Source of the DNA: Sympetrum striolatum
Taxonomy: Eukaryota > Arthropoda > Insecta > Odonata > Libellulidae
DNA length: 64,000 nt
Direction: 5' to 3'
Assembly (NCBI GenBank): GCA_947579665.1
Contig: CANPUZ010000064.1
Coordinates: forward strand, 356,062-420,061
Shown: one piece after another, positions 40,101-53,960 of the stretch
Position numbering within the stretch: the stretch's first letter is position 1
Layout of the letters: each line of letters opens with the position of its first letter
Position numbers and translations under genes: made by a program
The notes under the pieces: generated by a model
The model's database searches: none
The model's input: only the letters and a program-made list of their open reading frames with translations
What the model was told of the DNA's origin: nothing

Positions 40101-41930
40101 GGCAAAGAAGAGGAAATTAGACAGAAAAGAAAATAATCTCATTCAATATCAAAATTCAATAAAAACGACGAATTACAACAATCGAATCTAACTTTAATCT
40201 ATATGATTAATATAAGATACTTATTTATCATAATATTTACGATTTATCCGATCCCTTCTCTCCTAGAATCCTTACAGCATCCCTTAGAAATCCTTCGTTA
40301 CCTCAGGGAATGATCTGAAAAAGGGCAAGAAGAGGAAATTAGACAGAAAAGAAAATAATCTCATTTAATATCAAAATTCAATAAGAATGACGAATTACAA
40401 CAATCGAATCTATTTTTAATCTATATGATTATTATAAGATACTTATTTATCATAATATTAACGATTTATACGGTCCCTTCTCTCTTAGAATCCTTACAGC
40501 ATCCCTTAAAAATCCTTCGTTACCTCAGGGAATGATCTGAATAAGGGCAAAGAAGAGGAAATTAGACAGAAAAGAAAATAATCTCATTCAATATCAAAAT
40601 TCAATAAAAATGACGAATTACAACAATCGAATATAACTCAATCTACATGATTATTATAAGATACTTATTTATCATAATATTTACGATTTATCCCGTTCCT
40701 TCTCTCTTAGAATCCTTACAGCATCCCTTAAAATTCCTTCGTTACCTCAGGGAATGATCTAAATAAGGGCAAAGAAGAAGAAATTAGACAGAAAAGAAAA
40801 TAATCTCATTCAATATCAAAATTCAATAAAAATGACGAATTACAACAATCGAATTTAACTTTAATCTATATGATTATTATAAGATACTTATTTATCATAA
40901 TATTTACGATTCATCCGATCCCTTCTGTCTTAGAATCCTTACAGCATCCCTTAGAAGTCCTTCGTTAACTCAGGGAATGATCTGAATAAGGGCAAAGAAG
41001 AGAAAATTAGACAGGAAAGAAAATAATCTCATTCAATATCAAAATTCAGTTAAAATGACGAATTACAACAATCGAATCTAACTTTAATCTATATGATTAT
41101 TATAAGATACTTATTTATCATAATATTTACGATTTATCCGGTCCCTTCTCTCTTAGAATCCTTACAGCATCCCTTAGAAATCCTTCGTTACCTCAGGGAA
41201 TGATCTGAATAAGGGCAAAGAAGAGGAAATTACACAGTAAAGAAAATAATCTCTTTCAATATCAAAATTCGATAAGAATGACGAATTACAACAATCGAAT
41301 CTAACTTTAATCTATATGATTATTATAAGATACTTATTTATCATAATATTTACGATTTATCCGGTCCCTTCTCTCTTACAATCCTTACAGCATCCCTTAA
41401 AATTCCTTCGTTATCTCAGGGAATGATCTGAATAAGGGCAAAGAAGAGGAAATTAGACAGAAAAGAAAATAATCTCATTCAATATCAAAATTCAATTAAA
41501 ATGACGAATTACAACAATCGAATCTAACTTTAATCTATATGATTATTTAAGATACTTATTTATCATAATATTTACGATTTATCCGATCCCTTCTCTCTTA
41601 GAATCTTTACAGCATCCCTTAAAATTCCTTCGTTACCTCAGGGAATGATCTGAATAAGGGCAAAGAAGAGGAAATTAGACTGAAAAGAAAATAATCTCAT
41701 TCAATATCAAAATTCAATAAAAATGACGAATTAAAACAATCGAATCTAACTTTAATCTATATGATTATTATAACATAATTATTATCATAATATTCACGAT
41801 TTATCCGGTCCCTTCTCTCTTAGAATCCTTACCGCATCCCTTTAAACTCCTCCGTTACCTCAGGGAATGATCTAAATAAGGGCAAAGAAGAGGAAATTAG
41901 ACAGAAAAGAAAATAATCTCATTCAAAATA
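34152..41930. repeat. Weakly ordered satellite zone
   Basis: About 35 monomers lie here with only short stretches of higher-order structure. CCCTTATAATCC and CCTAACAGCATCCG recur at 34454/37131 and 34691/37368 (2,677 bp, 12 monomers). GAATTAGAAC recurs at 35706/37491 (1,785 bp, 8 monomers). A CCGATCCC type with GATTAATATAAG recurs at 38911, 39357 and 40249 (2 and 4 monomers). Many private changes occur, such as GATTTAATCCGG with an extra A (35,78x, 38,01x, 38,46x), ATCTATTTTTAATC near 40,410 and ATAACATAATTATTATC near 41,772. This zone looks older or less homogenised than its flanks. Confidence 0.75.
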
Positions 41931-44385
41931 AAAATTCAATTAAAATGACGAATTACAACAATCGAATCTAACCTTATTCTATATGATTATTATAAGATAC
42001 TTATTTATGATAATATTTACGATTTAATCCGGTCCCTTCTATCTTAGAATCCTTACAGCATCCCTTAAAATTCCTTCGTTACCCCAGGGAATGATCTGAT
42101 TAAGGGCAAAGAAGAGGAAATTAGACAGAAAAGAAAATAATCTAATTCAATATCAAAATTCAATTAAAATGACGAATTACAACAATCGAATCTAACTTTA
42201 ATCTATATGATTATTATAAGATACTTATTTATCATAATATTTACGATTTATCCGATCCTTTCTCTCTTAGAATCCTTACAGCATCCCTTAGAAATCCTTC
42301 GTTACCTCAGGGAATGATCTGAATAAGGGTGAGGAAGAGGAAATTAGACAGAAAAGGTTATAATCTAATTCAATATAAAAATTCAATAAAAATGACGAAT
42401 TAAACAAATCGAATATAACTCAATCTACATGATTATTATAGGATACTTATTTATCATAATATTTACGATTTATCCCGTCCCTTCTCTCTTAGAATCCTTA
42501 CAGCATGCCTTAAAATTCCTTCGTTACCTCAGGGAATGATCTAAATAAGGGCAAAGAAGAGGAAATAAGACAGAAAAGAAAATAATCTCATTTAATATCA
42601 AAATTCAATTAAAATGACCAATTACAACAATCGAATCTAACCTCAATCTATATGATTATTATAAGATACTTATTTATCATAATATTTACGATTTATCCGG
42701 TCCCTTCTCTCTTAGAATCCTTACAGCATGCCTTAAAATTCCTTCGTTACCTCAGGGAATGATCTAAATATGGGCAAAGAAGAGGAAATTAGACAGAAAA
42801 GAAAATAATCTAATTCAATATCAAAATTCAATTAAAATGACGAATTACAACAATCGAATCTAACTTTAATCTATATGATTATTATAAGATACTTATTTAT
42901 CATAATATTTACGATTTATCCGATCCTTTCTCTCTTAGAATCCTTACAGCATCCCTTAGAAATCCTTCGTTACCTCAGGGAATGATCTGAATAAGGGTGA
43001 GGAAGAGGAAATTAGACAGAAAAGGTTATAATCTAATTCAATATAAAAATTCAATAAAAATGACGAATTAAACAAATCGAATATAACTCAATCTACATGA
43101 TTATTATAGGATACTTATTTATCATAATATTTACGATTTATCCGGTCCCTTCTCTCTTAGAATCCTTACAGCATGCCTTAAAATTCCTTCGTTACCTCAT
43201 GGAATGATCTAAATAAGGGCAAAGAAGAGGAAATTATACAGAAAAGAAAATAATCCCATTCAATATCAAAATTCAATTAAAATGACGAATTACAACAATC
43301 GAATCTAACTTTCATATATATGATAATTATAAGATACTTATTTATCATAATATTTAAGATTTATGCGGTCCCTTCTCTCTTAGAATCCTTACAGCATCCC
43401 TTAAAATTCCTTCGTTACCTCAGGGAATGATCTAAATATGGGCAAAGAAGAGAAAATTGGACAGAAAAGAAAATAATCTCATTCAATATCAAAATTCATT
43501 AAAAATGACGAATTACAACAATCGAATCTAACTTTAATCTATATGATTATTATAAGATACTTATTTATCATAATATTTACGATTTACCCGGTCCTTTCTC
43601 TCTTAGAATCCTTACAGCATCCCTTAAAATTCCTTCGTTACCTCAGGGAATGATCTGAATAAGGGCAAAGAAGAGGAAATTAGACAGAAAAGAATATAAT
43701 CTCATTCAATATAAAAATTCAATAAAAATGACGAATTACAACAATCGAATATAACTCAATCTACATGATTATTATAGGATACTTATTTATCATAATATTT
43801 ACGATTTATCCCGTCCCTTCTCTCTTAGAATCCTTACAGCATGCCTTAAAATTCCTTCGTTACCTCAGGGAATGATCTAAATAAGGGCAAAGAAGAGGAA
43901 ATTATACAGAAAAGAAAATAATCTCATTTAATATCAAAATTCAATTAAAATGACGAATTACAACAATCGAATCTAACTTTAATCTATATGATTATTATAA
44001 GATACTTATTAATCATAATATTTACGATTTATCCGGTCCCTTCTCTCTTAGAATCCTTACAGCATCCCTTAGAAATCCTTCGTTACCTCAGGGAATGATC
44101 TAAATAAGGGCATGGAAGAGGAAAATAGACAGAAAAGAAAATAATCTCATTCAATATCGAAATTCAATTAAAATGACGAATTACAAATATCGAATCTAAC
44201 TTTAATCTATATGATTATTATTAGCTACTTATTAATCATAATAATTACGATTTATCCGGTCCCTTCTCTCTTAGAATCCTTACAGCATCCTTTAGAAATC
44301 CTTCGTTACCTCAGGGAATGATCTGAATAAGGGCAAAGAAGAGGAAATAAGACAGAAAAGAAAATAATCTCATTCAATATCAAAA
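41930..44385. repeat. Higher-order repeat C, copy 1
   Basis: Linked variants here are ACCTTATTCTATATG (41971), GATTTAATCCGG, GGGTGAGGAAGAGG with AAAAGGTTATAATC (42327, 42995), AATATAACTCAATCTACATG with ATTATAGGATAC, TTACAGCATGCCTT, AACCTCAATC and GGGCATGGAAGAGGAAAATAG (about 44,111). Copy 2 repeats them with three successive offsets. Internally the GGGTGAGG monomer is itself repeated after 668 bp (3 monomers). Confidence 0.85.
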
Positions 44386-46614
44386 TTCAATTAAAATGAC
44401 GAATTACAACAATCGAATCTAACCTTATTCTATATGATTATTATAAGATACTTATTTATGATAATATTTACGATTTAATCCGGTCCCTTCTATCTTAGAA
44501 TCCTTACAGCATCCCTTAAAATTCCTTCGTTACCCCAGGGAATGATCTGATTAAGGGCAAAGAAGAGGAAATTAGACAGAAAAGAAAATAATCTAATTCA
44601 ATATCAAAATTCAATTAAAATGACGAATTACAACAATCGAATCTAACTTTAATCTATATGATTATTATAAGATACTTATTTATCATAATATTTACGATTT
44701 ATCCGATCCTTTCTCTCTTAGAATCCTTACAGCATCCCTTAGAAATCCTTCGTTACCTCAGGGAATGATCTGAATAAGGGTGAGGAAGAGGAAATTAGAC
44801 AGAAAAGGTTATAATCTAATTCAATATAAAAATTCAATAAAAATGACGAATTAAACAAATCGAATATAACTCAATCTACATGATTATTATAGGATACTTA
44901 TTTATCATAATATTTACGATTTATCCCGTCCCTTCTCTCTTAGAATCCTTACAGCATGCCTTAAAATTCCTTCGTTACCTCAGGGAATGATCTAAATAAG
45001 GGCAAAGAAGAGGAAATAAGACAGAAAAGAAAATAATCTCATTTAATATCAAAATTCAATTAAAATGACCAATTACAACAATCGAATCTAACCTCAATCT
45101 ATATGATTATTATAAGATACTTATTTATCATAATATTTACGATTTATCCGGTCCCTTCTCTCTTAGAATCCTTACAGCATGCCTTAAAATTCCTTCGTTA
45201 CCTCAGGGAATGATCTAAATAAGGGCAAAGAAGAGGAAATTATACAGAAAAGAAAATAATCCCATTCAATATCAAAATTCAATTAAAATGACGAATTACA
45301 ACAATCGAATCTAACTTTCATATATATGATAATTATAAGATACTTATTTATCATAATATTTACGATTTATCCGGTCCCTTCTCTCTTAGAATCCTTACAG
45401 CATGCCTTAAAATTCCTTCGTTACCTCAGGGAATGATCTAAATATGGGCAAAGAAGAGGAAATTAGACAGAAAAGAAAATAATCTAATTCAATATCAAAA
45501 TTCAATTAAAATGACGAATTACAACAATCGAATCTAACTTTAATCTATATGATTATTATAAGATACTTATTTATCATAATATTTACGATTTATCCGATCC
45601 TTTCTCTCTTAGAATCCTTACAGCATCCCTTAGAAATCCTTCGTTACCTCAGGGAATGATCTGAATAAGGGTGAGGAAGAGGAAATTAGACAGAAAAGAA
45701 AATAATCTCATTCAATATCAAAATTCATTAAAAATGACGAATTACAACAATCGAATCTAACTTTAATCTATATGATTATTATAAGATACTTATTTATCAT
45801 AATATTTACGATTTACCCGGTCCTTTCTCTCTTAGAATCCTTACAGCATCCCTTAAAATTCCTTCGTTACCTCAGGGAATGATCTGAATAAGGGCAAAGA
45901 AGAGGAAATTAGACAGAAAAGAATATAATCTCATTCAATATAAAAATTCAATAAAAATGACGAATTACAACAATCGAATATAACTCAATCTACATGATTA
46001 TTATAGGATACTTATTTATCATAATATTTACGATTTATCCCGTCCCTTCTCTCTTAGAATCCTTACAGCATGCCTTAAAATTCCTTCGTTACCTCAGGGA
46101 ATGATCTAAATAAGGGCAAAGAAGAGGAAATTATACAGAAAAGAAAATAATCTCATTTAATATCAAAATTCAATTAAAATGACGAATTACAACAATCGAA
46201 TCTAACTTTAATCTATATGATTATTATAAGATACTTATTAATCATAATATTTACGATTTATCCGGTCCCTTCTCTCTTAGAATCCTTACAGCATCCCTTA
46301 GAAATCCTTCGTTACCTCAGGGAATGATCTAAATAAGGGCATGGAAGAGGAAAATAGACAGAAAAGAAAATAATCTCATTCAATATCGAAATTCAATTAA
46401 AATGACGAATTACAAATATCGAATCTAACTTTAATCTATATGATTATTATTAGCTACTTATTAATCATAATAATTACGATTTATCCGGTCCCTTCTCTCT
46501 TAGAATCCTTACAGCATCCTTTAGAAATCCTTCGTTACCTCAGGGAATGATCTGAATAAGGGCAAAGAAGAGGAAATAAGACAGAAAAGAAAATAATCTC
46601 ATTCAATATCAAAA
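44385..46614. repeat. Higher-order repeat C, copy 2
   Basis: This is the second copy. ACCTTATTCT is at 44422 (offset 2,451, 11 monomers), AAATATGGG at 45440 and GGGTGAGG at 45669 (2,674, 12 monomers), and TTCATTAAAAATGACG at 45724 and CATGGAAGAGG at 46340 (2,229, 10 monomers). The step first gains one monomer and then loses two, so at least two exchanges after the original duplication are recorded. Confidence 0.85.
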
Positions 46615-47240
46615 TTCAATCAAAATGACGAATTACAACAATCGAATCTAACTTTAATCTATATGATTATTATAAGATACTTATTTATCATAATATTTAC
46701 GATTCATCCGGACCCTTCTCTCTTACAATCCTTACAGCATCCCTTAAAATTCCTTCGTTACCTCAAGGAATGATCTTAATAAGGGCAAAGAAGAGGAAAT
46801 TAGACAGAAAAGAAAATAATCTCATTCAATATCAAAATTCAATAAGAATGACGAATTACAACAATCGAATCTAACTTTCATCTATATGATAATTATAAGA
46901 TACTTATTTATCATAATATTTACGATTTATCCGGTCCCTTCTCTCTTAGAATCCTTACAGCATCCCTTAAAATTCCTTCGTTACCTCAGGGAATGATCTG
47001 AATAAGGGCAAAGAAGAGGAAATTAGACAGAAAAGAAAATAATCTCATTCAATATCAAAATTCAATTAAAATGACGAATTACAACAATCGAATCTAACTT
47101 TAATCTATATGATTATTATAAGATACTAATTTATCATAATATTCACGATTTATCCGGTCCCTTCTCTCTAAGAATCCTTATAGCATCCCTTTAAATTCCT
47201 TCGTTACCTCAGGGAATGATCTGAATAAGGGCAAAGAAGA
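46330..47240. repeat. Four-monomer block repeated 12.8 kb downstream
   Basis: The ordered variants GGGCATGGAAGAGGAAAATAG, TTATTAGCTACTTATTAATC, CAATCAAAATGACG, CATCCGGACCC with CTTACAATCC, CTCAAGGAATGATCTTAAT, TTTCATCTATATGATAAT and TCTAAGAATCCTTATAGC recur at 59,164-60,080. The offset at the first marker is 12,834 bp. Adding back the two 45-bp deletions that lie between gives 58 monomers. Confidence 0.8.
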
Positions 47241-47269
47241 GGAAATTAGACAGAAAAGAAAATAATCTC

Positions 47270-49010
47270 ATTCAATATCAAAATTCAATTAAAATGACGA
47301 ATTACAACAATCGAATCTAACTTTAATCTATATGATTATTATAAGATACTTATTTATCATAATATTTACCATTCATCCGGTCCCTTCTTTCTTAGATTCC
47401 TTACAGCATCCCTTAAAATTCCTTCGTTACCTCAGGGAATGATCTAAATAAGGGCAAAGAAGAGGAAATTAGACAGAAAAGAAAATAATCTCATTCAAAA
47501 TAAAGATTCAATTAAAATGACGAATAACAACAATCGAATCTAACTTTTATCTATATGATTATAATAAGATACTAATTTATTATAATATTTACAATTTATC
47601 CGGTCCATTCTCTCTTAGAATCCTTACAGCATCCCTTAAAATTCCTTCGTTACCTCAGGGAATGATCTGAATAAGGGCAAAGAAGAGGAAATTAGACAGA
47701 AAAGAAAAAAATCTCATTCAATATCAAAATTCAATTAAAATGACGAATAACAACAATCGAATCTAACTTTAATCTATATGATTATTACAAGATACATATT
47801 TATCATAATATTTACGATATATCCGGTCCCTTCTCTCTTAGAATCCTTACAGCATCCCTTAAAATTCCTTCGTTACCTCAGGGAATGATCTGAATAAGGG
47901 CAAAGAAGAGAAAATTAGACAGAATAGAAAATAATCTAATTCAATATCAAAATTCAATAAGAATGACAAATTACAACAATCGAATCTAATATTAATCTAT
48001 ATGATTATAATAAGTTACTTATTCATTATAATATTTACGATTTATCCGGTCCCTTCCCTCTTAGATTCCTTACAGCATCCCTTAAAATTCCTACGTTACC
48101 TCAGGGAATGATCTGAATAAGGGCAAAGAAGAGGAAATTAGACAGAAAAGAAAATAATCTCATTCTAAATGAAAATTCAATTAAAATGACGAATTTCACA
48201 ATCGAATCTAACTATATTCTATATGATTATTATAAGATACTTATTTATCATAATATTTACGATTTATCCGGTCCCTTATCTCTTAGAATCCTTACAGCAT
48301 GCCTTAAAAATCCTTCGTTACCTCAGGGAATGATCTGAATAAGGGCAAAGAAGAGGAAATTAGACAGAAAAGAAAATAATCTCATTCAATATCAAAATTC
48401 AATTAAAATGACGAATTACAAAATTCTAATCTAACTTTAATCTATATGATTATTATAAGATACTTATTTATCATAATATTTACGATTTATCCGGTCCCTT
48501 CTCTCTTAGAATCCTTACAGCATCCCTTCGAATTCCTTCGTTACCCCAGGGAATGATCTAATTAAGGGCAAAGAAGAGGAAATTAGACAGAAAAGAAAAT
48601 ATTCTCAATCAATATCAAAATTCAATTAAAATGACAAATTACAGCAATCGAATCTAACTTTAATCTATATGATAATTATAAGATACTTATTTATCATAAT
48701 ATTTACGATTTATCCGGTCCCTTCTCTCTTAGAATCCTTACAGCATCCCTTAGAAATCCTTCGTTTCCTCATTTAATGATCTGAATAAGGGCAAAGAAGA
48801 GGAAATTAGACAGAAAAGAAAATAATCTCATTCAATATCAAAATTCAATTAAAATGACGAATTACAACAATCGAATCTAACTTTAATCTCTATGATTATT
48901 ATAAAATACTTATTTATCATAATATTTACGATTTATCCGGTCCCTTCTCTCTTAGAATCCTTACAGCATCCCTTAGAAATACTTCGTTACCCCAGGGAAT
49001 GATCTGAATA
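47270..49010. repeat. Higher-order repeat D core, copy 1 (no deletion)
   Basis: The order of monomer types is: TTACCATTCATCC with TTAGATTCC (type 4); AAAATAAAGATTC with CGAATAACAAC and GGTCCATTC (5); GAAAAAAATCTC with ATTACAAGATACAT (6); AATAAGAATGACAAATTAC with TAAGTTACTTATTC and AATTCCTACG at about 48,091 (7); CATTCTAAATGAAAATTC with AACTATATTC (1). Two other monomers follow, one with CCCTTCGAATTCC. Then come TATTCTCAATC with ATTACAGCAATCG and TTTCCTCATTTAATG (2) and CTCTATG with ATAAAATAC (3). All monomers here are full length. Confidence 0.82.
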
Positions 49011-51720
49011 AGGGCAAAGAAGAGGAAATTAGACAGAAAAGAAAATAATCTCATTCAATATCAAAATTCAATTAAAATCACGAATTACAACAATCGAATC
49101 TAACTTTAATCTATATGATTATTATAAGATACTTATTTATCATAATATTTACGATTTATCCTGTCCCTTCTCTCTTAGAATCCTTACAGCATCCTTTAAA
49201 AATCCTTCGTTACCTCAGGGAATAATATCAATAAGGGCAAAGAAGAGGAAATTAGACAGAAAAAAAAATAATCTCATTCAATATCAAGATTCAATTAAAA
49301 TGACGAATTACAACAACCGAATCTAACTTTAATCTATATGATTATTATAAGATACTTATTTATCATAATATTTTCGATTCATCCGTTCCCTTCTCTCTTA
49401 GAATCCTTACAGCATCCCTTAGAAATCCTTCGTTACCTCAGGGAATGATCTAAATAAGGGCAAAGAAGAGGGAATTAGACAGAAAAGAAAATAATCTCAT
49501 TCAATATCAAAATTCAATAAAAATGACGAATTACAACAATCGAATCTAACTTTAATCTATATGATTATTATAAGATACTTATTTATCATAATATTTACGA
49601 TTCATCCGGTCCCTTCTCTCTTACAATCCTTACAGCATCCCTTAAAATTCCTTCGTTACCTCAGGGAATGATCTGAATAAGGGCAAAGAAAAGGAAATTA
49701 GACAGAAAAGAAAATAATCTCATTCAATATCAAAATTCAATAAGAATGACGAATTACAACCATCGAATCTAACTTTCATATATATGATAATTATAAGATA
49801 CTTATTTATCATAATATTTACGATTTATGCGGTCCCTTCTCCCTTAGAATCCTTACAGCATCCCTTAAAATACCTTCGTTACCTCAGGGAATGATCTGAA
49901 TATGGGCAAGGAAGAGGAAATTAGACAGAAAAGAAAATAATCTCATTCAATATCAAAATTCAATAAAAATGACGAATTACAACAATCGAATCTAACTTTA
50001 ATCTATATGATTATTATAAGATACTTATTTATCATAATATTTACGATTTATCCGATCCCTTCTCTCTTAGAATCCTTACAGCATCCCTTAGAATTCCTTC
50101 GTTACCTCAGGGAATGATCTGAATAAGGGCAAAGAAGAGGAAATTAGACAGAAAAGAAAATAATCTCATTCAATATCAAAATCAATAAAAATGACGAATT
50201 AAAACAATCGAATCTAACTTTAATCTATATGATTATTATAAGATACTTATTTATCATAATATTTACGATTTATCCGGTCCCTTCTCTCTTAGAATCCTTA
50301 CAGCATCCCTTAGAATTCCTTCGTTACCTCAAGGAATGATCTTAATAAGGGCAAAGAAGAGGAAATTAGACAGAAAAGAAAATAATCTCATTCAATATCA
50401 AAATTCAATAAGAATGACGAATTACAACAATCGAATCTAACTTTAATCTATATGATTATTATAAGATACTTATTTATCATAATATTTACGATTTTTACGG
50501 TCCCTTCTCTCTTAGAATCCTTACAGCATCCCTTAAAAATCCTTCGTTTTCCTCAGGGAATGATCTGAATAAGGGCAAAGAAGAGTAAATTAGACAGAAA
50601 AGAAAATAATCTCATTCAATATCAAAATTCAATTAAAATGACGAATTACAACAATCGAATCTAACTCTCATATATATGATAATTATAAGATACTTATTTA
50701 TCATAATATTTAAGATTTATGCGGTCCCTTCTCTCTTAGAATCCTTACAGCATCCCTTAAAATTCCTTCGTTACCTCAGGGAATGATCTGAATAAGGGCA
50801 AAGAAGAGGAAATTAGACAGAAATGAATATAATCTCATTCAATATAAAAATTCAATAAAAATGACGAATTACAACAATCGAATATAACTCAATCTACATG
50901 ATTATTATAGGATACTTATTTATCATAATATTTACGATTTATCCCGTCCCTTCTCTCTTAGAATCCTTACAGCATCCCTTAAAATTCCTTCGTTACCTCA
51001 AGGAATGATCTTAATAAGGGCAAAGAAGAGGAAATTAGACAGAAAAGAAAATAATCTCATTCAATATCAAAATTCAATAAGAATGACGAATTACAACAAT
51101 CGAATCTAACTTTAATCTATATGATTATTATAAGATACTTATTTATCATAATATTTACGATTTATCCGATCCCTTCTCTCTTAGAATCCTTACTGCATCC
51201 CTTAGAAATCCTTCGTTACCTCAGGGAATGATCTGAATAAGGGCAAAGAAGAGGAAATTAGACAGAAATGAATATAATCTCATTCAATATAAAAATTCAA
51301 TAAAAATGACGAATTACAACAATCGAATATAACTCAATCTACATGATTATTATAGGATACTTATTTATCATAATATTTACGATTTATCCCGTCCCTTCTC
51401 TCTTAGAATCCTTACAGCATCCCTTAAAATTCCTTCGTTACCTCAAGGAATGATCTTAATAAGGGCAAAGAAGAGGAAATTAGACAGAAAAGAAAATAAT
51501 CTCATTCAATATCAAAATTCAATAAGAATGACGAATTACAACAATCGAATCTAACTTTCATCTATATGATAATTATAAGATACTTATTTATCATAATATT
51601 TACGATTTATCCGGTCCCTTCTCTCTTAGAATCCTTACAGCATCCCTTAAAATTCCTTCGTTACCTCAGGGAATGATCTGAATAAGGGCAAAGAAGAGGA
51701 AATTAGACAGAAAAGAAAAT
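49010..51720. repeat. Interlude of mixed monomers between repeat D copies 1 and 2
   Basis: About twelve monomers lie here. Types seen are GATTTATCCTGTCCC, ATATTTTCGATTCATCCGTTCCC (near 49,370, again near 61,940), GATTTATGCGGTCCC (about 49,827 and 50,718), CAAAATCAATAAAA with TTAAAACAATCG (50181), ATTTTTACGGTCCC with TCGTTTTCCTC (about 50,490), and two monomers with AATATAACTCAATC. The last two also belong to repeat C, so this stretch is a mosaic of types from neighbouring HORs. Confidence 0.7.
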
Positions 51721-53960
51721 AATCTCATTCAATATCAAAATTCAATTAAAATGACGAATTACAACAATCGAATCTAACTTTAATCTATATGATTATTATA
51801 AGATACTTATTTATCATAATATTTACCATTCATCCGGTCCCTTCTCTCTTAGATTCCTTACAGCATCCCTTAAAATTCCTTCGTTACCTCAGGGAATGAT
51901 CTAAATAAGGGCAAAGAAGAGGAAATTAGACAGAAAAGAAAATAATCTCATTCAAAATAAAGATTCAATTAAAATGACGAATAACAACAATCGAATCTAA
52001 CTTTTATCTATATGATTATAATAAGATACTTATTTATTATAATATTTACGATTTATCCGGTCCATTCTCTCTTAGAATCCTTACAGCATCCCTTAAAATT
52101 CCTTCGTTACCTCAGGGAATGATCTGAATAAGGGCAAAGAAGAGGAAATTAGTTAGAAAAGAAAAAAATCTCATTCAATATCAAAATTCAATTAAAATGA
52201 CGAATAACAACAATCGAATCTAACTTTAATCTATATGATTATTACATAATACATATTTATCATAATATTTACGATTTATCCGGTCCCTTCTCTCTTAGAA
52301 TCCTTACAGCATCCCTTAGAAATCCTTCGTTACCTAAGGGAATGATCTGAATAAGGGCAAAGAAGAGAAAATTAGACAGAATAGAAAATAATCTAATTCA
52401 ATATCAAAATTCAATAAGAATGACAAATTACAACAATCGAATCTAACTTTAATCTATATGATTATAATAAGTTACTTATTCATTATAATATTTACGATTT
52501 ATCCGGTCCCTTCCCTCTTAGATTCCTTACAGCATCCCTTAAAATTCCTACGTTACCTCAGGGAATGATCTGAATAAGGGCAAAGAAGAGGAAATTAGAC
52601 AGAAAAGAAAATAATCTCATTCTAAATGAAAATTCAATTAAAATGACGAATTACAACAATCGAATCTAACTATATTCTATATGATTATTATAAGATACTT
52701 ATTTATCATAATATTTACGATTTATCCGGTCCCTTCTCTCTTAGAATCCTTACAGCATGCCTTAAAAATCCTTCGTTACCTCAGGGAATGATCTAATTAA
52801 GGGCAAAGAAGAGGAAATTAGACAGAAAAGAAAATATTCTCAATCAATATCAAAATTCAATTAAAATGACAAATTACAGCAATCGAATCTAACTTTAATC
52901 TATATGATAATTATAAGATACTTATTTATCATAATATTTACGATTTATCCGGTCCCTTCTCTCTTAGAATCCTTACAGCATCCCTTAGAAATCCTTCGTT
53001 TCCTCATTTAATGATCTGAATAAGGGCAAAGAAGAGGAAATTAGACAGAAAAGAAAATAATCTCATTCAATATCAAAATTCAATTAAAATGACGAATTAC
53101 AACAATCGAATCTAACTTTAATCTCTATGATTATTATAAAATACTTATTTATCATAATATTTACGATTTATCCGGTCCCTTCTCTCTTAGAATCCTTACA
53201 GCATCCCTTAGAAATCCTTCGTTACCCCAGGGAATGATCTGAATAAGGGCAAAGAATTCAATTAAAATGACGAATTACAACAATCGAATCTAACTTTAAT
53301 CTATATGATTATTATAAGATACTTATTTATCATAATATTTACCATTCATCCGGTCCCTTCTCTCTTAGATTCCTTACAGCATCCCTTAAAATTCCTTCGT
53401 TACCTCAGGGAATGATCTAAATAAGGGCAAAGAAGAGGAAATTAGACAGAAAAGAAAATAATCTCATTCAAAATAAAGATTCAATTAAAATGACGAATAA
53501 CAACAATCGAATCTAACTTTTATCTATATGATTATAATAAGATACTTATTTATTATAATATTTACGATTTATCCGGTCCATTCTCTCTTAGAATCCTTGG
53601 AGCATCCCTTAAAATTCCTTCGTTACCTCAGGGAATGATCTGAATAAGGGCAAAGAAGAGGAAATTAGACAGAAAAGAAAAAAATCTCATTCAATATCAA
53701 AATTCAATTAAAATGACGAATAACAACAATCGAATCTAACTTTAATCTATATGATTATTACAAGATACATATTTATCATAATATTTACGATTTATCCGGT
53801 CCCTTCTCTCTTAGAATCCTTACTGCATCCCTTAGAAATCCTTCGTTACCTCAGGGAATGATCTGAATAAGGGCAAAGAAGAGGAAATTAGACAGAAAAG
53901 AATATAATCTCATTCAATATAAAAATTCAATAAAAATGACGAATTACAACAATCGAATAT
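51720..53960. repeat. Higher-order repeat D core, copy 2
   Basis: The types run 4, 5, 6, 7, 1, 2, 3, then 4 with a 45-bp deletion (53256), 5 and 6, ending with ATCCTTACTGCATCC at 53821. AATTCCTACG lies at 52548, 4,457 bp (20 monomers) after copy 1. The deleted and undeleted forms of type 4 therefore both occur within this one copy (undeleted near 51,825). The segment matches 56,798-59,038 at an offset of 5,078 bp. Confidence 0.85.
53256..53433. repeat. Truncated 178-bp monomer (45-bp deletion), copy 1
   Basis: The normal passage from GGCAAAGAAGAGG to the middle of the monomer is cut. GGCAAAGAA joins straight to TTCAATTAAAATGACG, which removes consensus positions from about 2 to 46, anchor included. 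The next anchor is at 53434, giving 178 bp, exactly 45 short. The breakpoint shows only a two-base AA overlap. The rest of the monomer is type 4 (TTACCATTCATCC, TTAGATTCC). Confidence 0.93.

Noticed and set aside
53254..53259. GAATTC created at the deletion junction as a unique marker site
   Set aside because: GAATTC also occurs in ordinary monomers with TTAGAATTCC (for example near 50,090 and 54,060) and CTTCGAATTCC (near 48,540), so it does not tag the deletion.
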